Shown piece by piece: positions 38,255 through 49,512 of a stretch of DNA of 64,000 nt. The translations under genes and the position numbers were made by a program. Under the pieces are notes generated by a model. The model saw only the letters and a program-made list of their open reading frames with translations. It was not told the DNA's origin and searched no databases. The first letter of the stretch is position 1; every line of letters starts with the position of its first letter. The stretch is from Eutypella sp. D-1. Lineage: Eukaryota; Ascomycota; Sordariomycetes; Xylariales; Diatrypaceae. The stretch lies in the NCBI GenBank assembly GCA_023313575.1, contig JAJTTP010000018.1, forward strand, positions 806,001-870,000, given 5' to 3'.

Positions 38255-38461
38255 TATTAGTTATTATTAATTATTAGTATAAACTTATATACCAGTAAGA
38301 TATACCTATATACCTATCTCCCGTTTATATAAGGATACAGGTTTTGCCCGTATCCTTCTTAGATAAATAAATAAACCTTAGACCAGAATACCACACTAAT
38401 CTCACCACCTTTCATTATTATTATTTGTTATCTCTTTCCTTTACATACGTACCTACTAACA
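38255..38461 (+). repeat. Copia 3' LTR
   Basis: 207 bp, the same length as the 5' LTR. It begins TATTAG (mutated TGTTAG) and ends with an intact CTAACA. Its right half (ACCAGAATACCACACTAATC onward) is almost unmutated, in contrast with the 5' LTR's right half. Confidence 0.93.
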
Positions 38462-38466
38462 CAGAC

Positions 38467-40399
38467 AGCTGCTCCCCCGGGCGTTAAGCAATAATAATAA
38501 TAATAATAATACTTCGAGGTTATAAAAAAGTTACCTCCCCTCCTTTTCGGGGCATCTTATAAAATCCAGGAAGGTAATACGGAACGTAATAATGTGGAGC
38601 ATAACCTCCGTGTTGTTTTTTACGATTTATATTGCTACTTCGAAGGAGATATAACGGTTTATATCGATAGCACCGTATCCTGCGATGCCGGCATTTTAGG
38701 GTTATAAGATAATAAAAGTAAATACCGCCTTATCCCGATATATGGGTCGACCTTTATTTAAAAAAGAGCTGTATTTAAGGCGGGTATACTTTGTGCTAAG
38801 CCCGTTATTATTATTACTTTTAGGTATTTTATTATTCGACACATTATCTCGGCAGTGCTTATTTTATCCAGGATAAGTATTAACATACCTTTTTTTAACA
38901 TTATTTTTAATAAGACTAAATAATACGTATAGCTTAAAAAAGGAAATCCGGAAGATAGGATATTTATTACTCCCTCGAACTTGTTACCTTTATATTAAAG
39001 GATTAAGCAGGAGAAATTATTAGCATATTAAAAACTATGAAAATAAACCCGAGTAAATTAAATCATAATCCGAATTATATCCTTTAAAGCATATATACGC
39101 AAATCCACGTTACGTAAGGGATAAAAAATGTTATAAAAAAAGGCTAAACTGTTATAAAACATCGGCATATCCGATAAAGCATTTAAAGGGATAAGAATAA
39201 TGAAGATGTATTAACGTTATAAATCGAACCTATATGGTAAGGTTTATATCAGCTGTTAACCAGGGCCTTATGATTTAGCTTAAGTTATGCTTTTTATTTC
39301 GGACAGCCCGTTTTAATACGTTAAAAAGCTTTAATAGCGTTTTATAAACGAGTTTATTAATTAATAATTAAGTTGTTTTTTAATACGTTACTGTCGTATA
39401 ATATAATTTAAAAGACTTATTGAAAATATCCGGCCCCTGATTAAAAAAGAAAACGGATAATGTAACCCCTTTTTTTATATCGGTTTCGTAATATATACCT
39501 TTTAACACGCTCCATAAAAGCATATTCCGGGCTATAGTAAAAGTTAGGATTTTATAAAACTTTAAATACGAGCTTAATCCAGCTAGATATAAAGTATATA
39601 AAAACCCGGCCCCTTTAATGTTTATACAACTTGTTTTAAACTATTATTTCTTAAGAAAAACAAAATCTTTTCTTTTTACCGCATCTTTTTATTTATTATA
39701 AAAAATGCCTCCCGTAACTAATTAACCGGCCTTTAACTTAAATAAAAAGTACCTTATCTCCGAATTAAGAAAAACCGAAAATCAAGGGAGGCCTGGTATC
39801 CCCGGTCTTTTTAATACGGCAATTACCGTTATCGAAAAAGGTCTGCTTTTTAAAACATTAATGTTATATAATATTATTAACTTAAAAGTAGATCATACGG
39901 CTAAAATCTCTTATAATAAACAAAAAAAGGGAAGGAATAACCTATCTTTTAAATATGCCACTTAATTAAATACTCCATCATATGTTACGGAATCCATAGG
40001 CTACCTAAAGCCGGAGTCTTTTAATTTAAACGCTTTTCATACTGCCTAAGCCGTTTTCACCTCCGGGATTACTTGGTTAAACCGGTAAACCCAGCTTTTA
40101 GCCAATAGTCCTGGGTTTATAGGTCGATATTTGGGATTTTTTACCCTAGCAACCGGGACCTTTTTCTTTATGCTATAAAGTGTTTTAAATGCTTTATACT
40201 CGTTTAACCTTTTAAAATCGGTTACGCTCTCGAATTTTATAACTATTTATTACTAATTTGCCTTATAAATTAATTCGAGGTTAATTACTTATCCTTATTA
40301 CCCCGGAGAACTATCTTATATTCGATTTATATTTCTGCGCTAACCTTAATACTTTAAAAAACCGCATCTCCTAAGCATCCAGTCTTTTTAATAACGCGT
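38467..40399. other. AT-rich RIP-degraded DNA
   Basis: An (AAT)n microsatellite of about seven units begins at about 38,490. The rest has no recognisable gene. The segment from about 39,700 on may be the 3' part of the minus-strand frame that starts at 41,652. Confidence 0.45.
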
Positions 40400-41652
40400 T
40401 TTATAAAGCGTTAATGGATAAGCTGTAAGCTAACATAACCCCGGATAAATTTGTTTTAATTACTTTTACCCTTTTTTCTTATTATCGGATCCGGGGTGGA
40501 ACGGCCGCTTACGTTCCGGCTCGGTATTACGGGGAGTTCTTTATTACGGTATCGAACCTTAAAAACATAAACCAAGAACAAAATGGAAATTTTTTAAAAC
40601 GCGTAATATTCGCCGTCATTAAAACTAGATGCAGTCTTAATACGGTACCTTTACATATTCCGTACTTACAACCTTACCAACTTAACGCTTATATAAACCA
40701 TAACCTGTTTACGATATAACTTTAAATATACTGCTTTATAAGGATAATAAGGACTTATTTTTATTAAGAAGCGATTCGTTACGTAAATGAAGTTTTCGGA
40801 CCTGGAAATATAACATAAAGCTGGTTATAATAAAAAGCAAACTTTTTTAAAATAAGTTCGTATATACATTATTATCTCCGGTAATACCGATTAAGGAGGA
40901 ACAATATTTTAAGATATAACTATTTATAATTTCTTTTTCCTTATTAAGTTAAATTACGGTTTTTTATTATATTATTTTAAAGCTCGATATATTATATTCA
41001 TTTTATAGTCGATATTATTTATAATTAACTTAATTACTTTTTTATTTTAATATAATTCGTTACATCTTAAACAATAATAAAAACCAACCGCCTTAAGCTT
41101 AAATAAGTTCCTTTATTTCCTTTAATAAAGCAACATACTTAATATTATTTCGGGGTTTTTATCTGAGTTAAATTTTATAGCCGATACCGAAATAAGGATA
41201 AGTCTTACTTAAGAACATACAGTATGGTGTTTATAAAAATATGCGGGCTGGAAAAGCTTATCCTCTCCTGTTTTAAAATAATTATACCTTGCCTAATATT
41301 TTTTTAAGGCGATTTTGCCTTGTATTTATTTTAATGCTTATATAATCCATGTTTTAAATCGTTTTAACCCGTAATCAGTTTTAAAGGTAATAAGCAAATT
41401 ACCGATATTTTTATTCAGTTGGCGCAGGTTATCTTTTAAAATGTCCTTATATATAAACTTGCCAGGATATTATCGACCGAAATCGTATTAAATAACGCTT
41501 TTGCTAATGATAATATCGTTAAAAAAAATATCGCAATCCTTATCGATAACTTAAAGCACCCCTCTGCATATCCTTATTAAAAGCATTAACCGCAATCCAT
41601 TATAACTTAAGCATATGCTGGCAGCCGCATTAACTGCATTAACCTTACCCAT
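40400..41652 (-). pseudogene. RIP-killed gene of unknown family
   Basis: From an ATG at 41,652 the minus strand keeps one protein-like register for at least 200 codons, stopped only by TAA/TAG codons of the type RIP makes. Readable parts include VIDKDCDIFFNDI, LRQLNKNIGNLLITFKTDYG, FKTGEDKLFQPAYFYKHH and FYYCLRCNELY (a possible C-x2-C pair). Beyond about 41,040 I followed the register less carefully, and the end is uncertain. No domain is recognised; it is not a transposase or polymerase type that I know. It lies head-to-head with the NB-ARC/TPR gene, so the two may once have shared a promoter region. Confidence 0.4.
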
Positions 41653-42395
41653 ATAAGGTAAAAAAGCAAGGATAACGTCATATTTACTAATGCAACCTGT
41701 TATATAGGTATTTTTATCTTTTAATGCCCTGCCGTACCGGTTGCCATCGTTATCTTAAAACTAATCGAATATAAAGATTACGGCGTTATATTTTAACAAG
41801 AAAGCACAGATAATTACCACCTTAAAATCTTTACAGCAGGTCGGGCTAAGCGCTTCGGACGGGCGCGGATCGGTTATAGCTAATATAAAAAGGCGTTTAA
41901 TAAAATTTAAGAAGTTAGATATTATTAATATCGACCGAGTTTAAAAAATAGGTTTATTAAGTTATTAAGCCGTTAATAAATATCGATTAAAAATCGGATG
42001 CCCTTAAACGTAATAAATTCGATAAAAGCTTTTAATAATAAAAAAAAAACTTTGCTTTTATATAAACTAAGTTATATTATTACGGCTAAGGCCTTAATAA
42101 AAAAAGGCTGCAATCTTTAAATAACCAGGTTTGTTATTTACTTTATAATAATCCATTACCATTTATTATATAACTTAAAACGTTATTAAGTAATATTATT
42201 AATAAACTACAATAAAATCTTGTTTAAAACTTATTTATTCGAATACGTAATAACTTAGTATAATTTAAACAAGCTTATTAAGGGTAAAAATGTTCTCTCC
42301 GGATTCCACACTTTAAGTAAGGTTATAAACATTAATCTTAATAAATTTAAAGGTGGTTCCTTAAGCAATGCTTATAATCGAATCGAAACTAATCC
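41653..42395 (+). other. Possible N-terminal part of the NB-ARC/TPR gene
   Basis: A plus-strand register at about 41,790-41,940 is protein-like (TTLKSLQQVGLSASDGRG, then a basic helical IKRRLIKFKKLDII), resembling the helical N-terminal regions of fungal STAND proteins. It is not in the same frame as the downstream exon, so an intron or frameshift would be needed. This is inference only. Confidence 0.3.
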
Positions 42396-44213
42396 AATAT
42401 AAAATCGCCGCGCCTTATTTATTACTTAATCTTATTCCATCTTAATAAACAGCTTATCGAACGCACTGATATCCGTTATAAACTTAAAGCACTACTTCCT
42501 TTATTTAGCTTTTATAACGCCGCGCTTTAAGGCTTAAGCGGGGCCGGGTACGATCGCACCTTTTATAATCATTAATAACTAGGCTAATGATTATAAAAAA
42601 ACCCAGATCGCCTTTAATTATGCTTATTACCGATATGACAACCCCGTTTATTTCGTACTTTAAATTTACGTTAATACCGAGACATTATTTATATAAAATT
42701 ATAAAACGATTATAATAAAGCTGGGCTTTACAGGTAACCTTAACAGTAAGAATTTTCTTTAAGCAGTGCGCAACCATTTAAAAACCCTCTTATAATGGGT
42801 CCTTATAATCGATAACGTTAATAATTTAAGACTATTTAATGTTAGCCATTTAACATAAGGCAATCGGTTATAAAAAGCTAATAACCTGCTTAACTTATAT
42901 AACTTTATTCCATACAGGCTAATAAAAACAATTTTTTAAACAAGTTATAACCGTTAAATTACTGCTTTTATTAGCGTACAGTAAACGATCGAAATTATTA
43001 AAATAAAAAAAAGCGAAGCAATTGCCTTATTTAAAACGGGAAAAGGAAAGATAACAGGCAATAAAATCGGGGACGCTTAAACCTTACTGGTCGAATTAAA
43101 ATGGCTTCCCTTAACCATCTCCTAAGCTGCGGCATATATGCGCCGGATAAACAAGCCGATCGCGGGATATTTATTAATAATTTAAAAAAAAAAAATCGTT
43201 AAAAAACGTTTAAAAATCCCGAGTTTAATCGGCATCGATATACATAAATACTTAATAATATCTTAAAGATATAAAACGTTTTAATTAATCTTATCCGGTA
43301 AAAAAGCACGCTAACGTATAACATTATGTATATACTTACCTTTATAAATTATTAAAATATCCCGTTAAAGATAATCTACGAAACGGCGTAAATAAAAATA
43401 AATGCCGGTAATAATATAAGCACTGTAAATAATGTTACAAGTATTATAAAGAAAAACGGTAATAAAAGTAAGGAAAATAACTATAACAGCAAAAGTAATA
43501 ACAATAACGAAAAAGACGATATAAATAAAGAGGCGAAAAAAGTTATCGTATAATTATAACAATTTTCATTCCTTAGCAACCGGCTGCATAAAAACAAGAC
43601 TTGCAATTACGAAATACATAAGCTAATATAAAACGCTATACGTTATAAAATTAAAAAATTGATAAATAGGCACAGAAAAGGTTATTACGCTAGAATTGTA
43701 TTTAATGTTATTAACCGGTTATTTTTAATAAGCCGGCGGGAGGTATGGAAAGAATGTGAAAAATACCTATTACATGCACAGCGGGCTGGTAAATAGGCAA
43801 AGATGCACCGGGGAGAAAAAAGAGTATCAGCGTTACTGGAGCAGGTTTCGGGGTTTATACATAATAAAAGAAGATGGAAAGAAAAGGAGCTTATAAATAA
43901 AAAGGCTTTATAGCTCCGACGGGAAGTTCTCGGGGAGAAGTATTTAAATACGATCCGGAGCATGGCAAACCTCGCTATAACATATTACGCATAAAGAAGG
44001 TATAAAAAAGCTAAAAAGATCTTTATCGAGATTTTATCACTTCGACGGAAGGTTCTTAAGGAAAAGCATCTAAACACGATCCGGAGCATGGTAAACCTTA
44101 CGGGGCAGACGATAAAATATAAGGCGTTAGTAAAAACTTTAATAACTATAACGGCAATAAGGCCGATAAAAAAGGTTACGTCGCTAAAAAAGCGCTTACG
44201 CCTTAGCAAGTAA
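42396..44213 (+). pseudogene. NLR/STAND gene remnant: NB-ARC plus TPR repeats
   Basis: Fungal NB-ARC-TPR proteins are signal-transducing ATPases of the NLR type, linked to non-self recognition. Exon 1 reads HLNKQLIERTDIRYKLKALL and ends in GLSGAG; removing a 49-bp intron (42,548-42,596, GTACGA donor, CTAATGA branch box, acceptor AG mutated to AA) joins it to KTQIAFNYAYYRYDNPVYFV, restoring a P-loop of GxxGxGKT form. WVLIIDNVNNLRLF (Walker B-like) and LVELKWLPLTIS.AAAYMRR follow. A low-complexity N/K/S linker (about 43,440-43,530) leads to RREVWKECEKYLLHAQRAGK and TPRs of 42 residues (126 bp; repeat starts 43,914 and 44,040) containing KYLNTIRSMANLA. Stops are RIP-type. One frame change occurs at a 12-A run near 43,184-43,195. 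The ancestral start is upstream and not fixed. Confidence 0.8.
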
Positions 44214-47200
44214 TCGCTTAAAATAAAATTATAATCGTAATAATTAAATCACGGTTTATTTTAATAAGTTAATAAGTTTAAAAAAGAAACGGGTAAGTCA
44301 GTTATTACTTTAACCTACTTTTAAATGTTTTACCCAGTATTAAATGCCGAAATCAATTACATTAATCCAGTCCTTAAAAAAAGATCATTATAAATAAAGC
44401 TTTATAATATGTTATACGGCCAGGCGTAAGACTAATATATTAAATACTTCTTATTGAATTTACAAGATCATTATAAAGTTATATTAATGTTTTTATAAAG
44501 GTGTAAATTTTAAAACGCGCGCCTAAGCGCGTATAATATTATATAGCTCCATAAAGCAGGGCTTAATAAGCCAGAATATCTAACATAAATAATAAATACA
44601 GTTTTATTTAATAAAAATCACTCCGAAAAGGTCATGTTTATTAAAAAGGGGGAAAAAACGTTAAAGCCTTAAAAATGTTCGCATATTTCTTTTTAAGCAA
44701 CAGGTTATATGATATAAATCCGAAGAATAAGCGCTAATTAAACAGCACCACTCCTTAATATCCGGGAGAATGGATATAATAAATATATATAACTACGTTT
44801 ATTACCTTTACTTGGTTTAAATAACTTAACAGGTTATAACATAACCTATTTATATAAATTATTTGGTTATGTTTAAACGGGATTAATTATTTATTCCTTA
44901 TTAACCTGTAAAATTTTCATTAATATAAGCCCTCGATTATATTAATAGGTAAGAAATGGATTAGTTATTATATTATTTATAATAACGTTATTAAAATTTA
45001 CTTAAAACGATAATAAATACTTTAAATCCAGAATATTATTTTACCGTAAAAGCTTTTAACGTTAATATTATTAATATCGAAAACGCAAAAATATATACCG
45101 TTAATTATAAATAAATAAAATTATATAAAAAATTATAAAGGTGAATTAAATATATAACGGTATAAAAAAAGTAACTAATATAATTAAAACCGTTTACGAT
45201 TATATTTATAAAGTAAAATAAAAAATGAATAATATTTTAAGCATTTTAAGAAAAAAGGTAGGCAATGCCGGCGATAGATTAGATCGGAGGTTTAAACAGA
45301 TAAAGCAGTCGGATAAACGCTTACGGCGTTAACGATCGAATAATATTTTTAAAATAAAAACGTTTATCGGCTGACGGAATTAGAAAAATGCGATTTAAAA
45401 GCCTTATAGCACCGATTATTATAATTTTATAACGTAAGTTTTACCGTTTATATATTTATTTATTAATTTATTTTTTTCGATGCCTAAATATTTATATTTA
45501 TTAAGAAAGTTCCGCCTCCGTATATAATTTTTATTTAAAGCTAGAAATTATCGGTATTAACGCCGTTATATTTATTAGCCGTATATATAATTGGGATTTT
45601 ACCCGTAATTCGGGGGTTTATATTTATTAAACGGTATTACTTAATAAATTTAAAATCGGGCACCCGAAAAAAGTAACTTAAGAACCATTATTTTATTTAT
45701 TAGCTAAAAATCAAGAATTAATTTATTAAAAATTTAACATATAATAAATGCCTAGCCGGTTTTATAATTAATATATTTTTTTTAATTTATAATTATCGCA
45801 AATTAATTTAATATTTAATTATTATACATTTTCGATATCTTTTATTTATTATTTCTTTATAACTAATTTATAAATAAACCCTTTTCCGTTAAAAATTTAA
45901 CATATAATAACTATTTAACTTAACCTATTTAATTAACTCCGATACTTAAAAATAAATAAAAGCGTTAATAACGCCTTAATACGTTAATAACAAGTTTATT
46001 TATAACTTTAAATAAATATTTTTAAAAACAACATTTAAATCAATAAGGGTTTAACTTATAATTTACGGCCCGTTATTTTTAATATCAACTTAAACGTAAT
46101 CAGGAACTATAATACCGTTAAAACCTATATTAATATTAATGCTTATAAATAACGTCGAAAACATTATAAATAAAATAAAATACTCGGATGTTTTTTTTTA
46201 TCGCTTTGTTTAATATCTTTTTCGAAGGAAAACCTCGAAATAATATTTAAAAATTTCACCTTAAATATATATTATATTCTCGAACCTGGTACTGTTATTA
46301 ATATGTTAAATTTAATAAAACTATTTAAGCCCGAGTTTAATAAGATAACGACTTCCGTCTTATATTACGAAAATACGAAATTAAACGTATATACTGTCGA
46401 TCTCTTTTTAATTACCGAAAAGCTTATCGTTTTTAACCTGCCTTTTTATAAAGGTTTAAATTTATAAGTTGTCCGACCGCGCCGTTTATAGTTAAAGTTA
46501 AAACAGTAATTAAAAGGTCCGATTAGGATTTATTAACGGGATAAACGGGCCGGACCTTATTAAAAATGATAATAAGAAATAGGATACTTCCGAATAATAG
46601 CTTTAAAATCGTTTATCGGGGGTCCGAAAATAAAAAGGACCATATAAGCTTAAATAATTTAAAGGTTTTTATCTCGGGTATTTTAAATAACCGATATACG
46701 TTATAAACTATTTATATTTCGAATTACGAAAAAAGATATAAACGTATTAATAAGCTAATAGCTTAAATTTAAAGATATTACCGGTTTAATACGAAGATCT
46801 TAATTCTATATTTATCGACCTATAAATATTATTAATAAGCGGTATTTTTTTAAATATTATAAACCGTTATAAAATATAAAGCTGGTAATTTATTCAGATA
46901 ATAAAACATTATAAAATAATATTAAATATATAAAAGCACGGATTTTATAAACAGACGTATTTCTTATATATTTAATCATTTATTCTTTATTCGAAAACGA
47001 ACCGGTAATAAGTTAATTAAAAAACTATTATACCGTTTACCCCGAACCGGGCCTTACTTTATTTTACCATATTTTTAATAATTTCTTTAATACGAATAAA
47101 TTATAATCGCCGTTATAAACAAATATAAATATTACCGATAAACATAATTTACCCGAATTAAATAGCTAACTTTTAACTATCGTCCGTTAACTTTATTTAT

Positions 47201-49460
47201 AAACGTAATTAAAACCCGAACGGTAACATTTTAAATAATCCGTACGTTTTATATTATACTTTTTAAATAAAATAACCGTTATTTTATATAGCTCCGTTTT
47301 TAACAATCTTTTCCCGATATAAGCTTTATTCCCGTTATTAAATATAAAACCGGTAATATCCTTTATTTGTTTTAAACGTATATAATAATTAATTTCGTAT
47401 TTATCGTTTTTAATAAATTATCTTTCCGGATAAAAATTTTTAACATCGTGGCCGAATACCTTTTTATTACGCGTAATAACCTACTGGTTTATACCGATAA
47501 TCGTTCCTTAAAAAGGTAATATGACCGTTTGGTAATAAAAGGCCGGGCTTTAACACCGCCTGTTTAAAAAAACCATTTATAAATAGGTAAATACGGAATG
47601 CTTTTTAAACGATAACGTTAAAATACGTAAACTACTATGTTTATTTATATAAAATAATATAAAATAAGTTAATAACATTTAACTTATTTTAAAATTTAAC
47701 AATAATATAAAGCTGTTATAAAGCATAATATATAATTATTTTCTAAATTACGGCGATAAATCCGGCTTTTATAAAGATTTAAAAATCTTTAATAACCGAA
47801 ATACGGTTATCGTATTAAAAAGGTTTTAATTTTATATTAAATAAAAGATACCCAATTACTTTATTATTACCTATTATAAGGTATATTTTCTTAGCTTTTT
47901 AAAAGCTTTTTAAAAAATCATTTTCCTTTTCCGGTCCTAAACGGCCCGTACGCTTTTACAGCTATTACATATAAAACGTAATCGCTTTAATAAAAGGCAT
48001 AAACTGGCTTAAAAAAAGGAAACTTTTTAATAACTTATAAAAAAAAGGGATTTAGCCTATTATACTAAAATAATAAGTTATTTTTTTAACTTTATAAATC
48101 ATCCCGTTAACGTTAAAACCTGATTAAAAAAAGCTTAATTATTTACTAAATTATTTTTACCCATAATATTTTATATAATTAGTAAACATTTTAATAAAAA
48201 TATAAAAACAGTATTTATTACATCCGGGCTTACGTATCATATCCGATCTAATCGGAGATATTATATACTTTATTATTATTATCGATAAAACGCTTTTTTA
48301 ACTGTTAGCATAAAGTTATAATAACCTTATTTATTAAGGTTTCCATGTTAAAAATATTTTTAAATAAATGGAACTGTTAAATTAAGCAAATAACGGAATT
48401 TATGCGCCTTATTATTTCGTATATTAAAAATGGTTTTAATCAGTTTTATTTTTTATATCACGTTGTTAATAAAATAAAAATTACTTTATTCCCGATTCAC
48501 TTAATATTTCCGTTATAAAATTAACCTAACGGCAAAACCGATAAATAAACTTTAAAAAACTTGCTACGCGTTATATATACGGTCCGTAAAAGGCTTAAAT
48601 CGTTTAAATTAATTATAATCGCGGTTATGCGGACGGTAAGCCTTAACTTTTTATAAAGCTGTTAATATATTAGCGGCTAAGTTTTTTTATATTAGTTTAA
48701 AAAACGTTATAAGTTAATAATTATAACCAAAAAAGGCTTAAGGATCGGGCGAAACGGAAAAATAATATAAATGTAACCATGGTATAAAAGAAAGTAAATT
48801 AATTTATAAACGTTATAAGATATAAAGGACGCGATAATTTAAATTATTATATTTATATCGGTTTTAATTTATTATTATAAAATAATAACGATTCGATATT
48901 TATAATACTATTAATACTAAACATAGGGTAAAGGGATAAAAAAAATTATATTTCGTTTTAATATAATTAGCATATCTTATGCGGCAATTACGTATTATTA
49001 TCGGGTAAAAGTAATATTTTTTAATAATATTCTTTCGGTAAAACTTTTTTAAAATAAAAAATAATTAGGCCCGGTTAAACGGAAATATCGTATAATATAT
49101 ACCTTTATTAAAAGTATTAAAGAACTTAACTGTATTTTGTTATTAATAATATATAACCTTTTTACCGAAAAAATATATCGTAAAAAATAGTTTATCCTTA
49201 ACTAATAATCCAGTCGGGGCTTATATAAATAAAAATGGTATAAAGTTTTAAGTAAAAAAAAGCTAATTATGTTAGTGATCGAAAAAAGGTTTTAAGTAAT
49301 AAGGTTATATAATAATTTAATAAGCATTTAAAATATATAAAAAAGGTTAAGACCGTATAAAATATTAACGGTATCCTTTCTTCTTAACGTAGGAATATGG
49401 TCTTATTAATAAATTCCTGGATCCTTTGTTTATAGCACGTAATACCGGTGCCTTAAGAAA
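44214..49460. other. AT-rich RIP-degraded DNA, unassigned
   Basis: A long stretch without LTRs or identifiable domains. A protein-like plus-strand register occurs at about 46,270-46,490 (for example FLITEKLIVFNLPFYKGLNL), with RIP-type stops and no family recognised. 45,250-45,330 is slightly less mutated. Probably several decayed transposons or genes. Confidence 0.45.
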
Positions 49461-49512
49461 TCCTTTATTTCCTTGCTTCCTTTTTTTTTTTTTTTACTTT
49501 CTTCTTTTTTTT
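49461..49512. repeat. Pyrimidine tract with T15 run
   Basis: About 50 bases almost purely of C and T, including a run of about 15 T. Read on the minus strand it is a purine/poly(A)-like tail located beyond the 3' end of the minus-strand coding traces at 49,550-52,170, so it could be the poly(A) end of a non-LTR retrotransposon. It could also be simple low-complexity sequence. Confidence 0.5.

Larger units (their letters stand above)
32180..38461 (+). mobile_element. Ty1/Copia LTR retrotransposon, complete but RIP-inactivated
   Basis: A 6,282-bp element with two 207-bp LTRs (32,180-32,386 and 38,255-38,461). The flanking 5 bases are CAAAC on the left (32,175-32,179) and CAGAC on the right (38,462-38,466), a target duplication differing by one G-to-A change. 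In plus-strand order I read gag-pre-integrase/HHCC, integrase core, reverse transcriptase and RNase H remnants; integrase before RT is diagnostic of Copia. A purine-only run (GAAAAA...) sits just before the 3' LTR as the polypurine tract. All frames except one 102-codon fragment are broken by RIP-type stops. Confidence 0.93.

Noticed and set aside
43685..44209. Two minus-strand ORFs (43,685-43,963 and 43,985-44,209) sharing an MLRIVF...FS...RRS segment
   Set aside because: They are antisense to the plus-strand TPR repeats; their similarity to each other just reflects the 126-bp TPR period.
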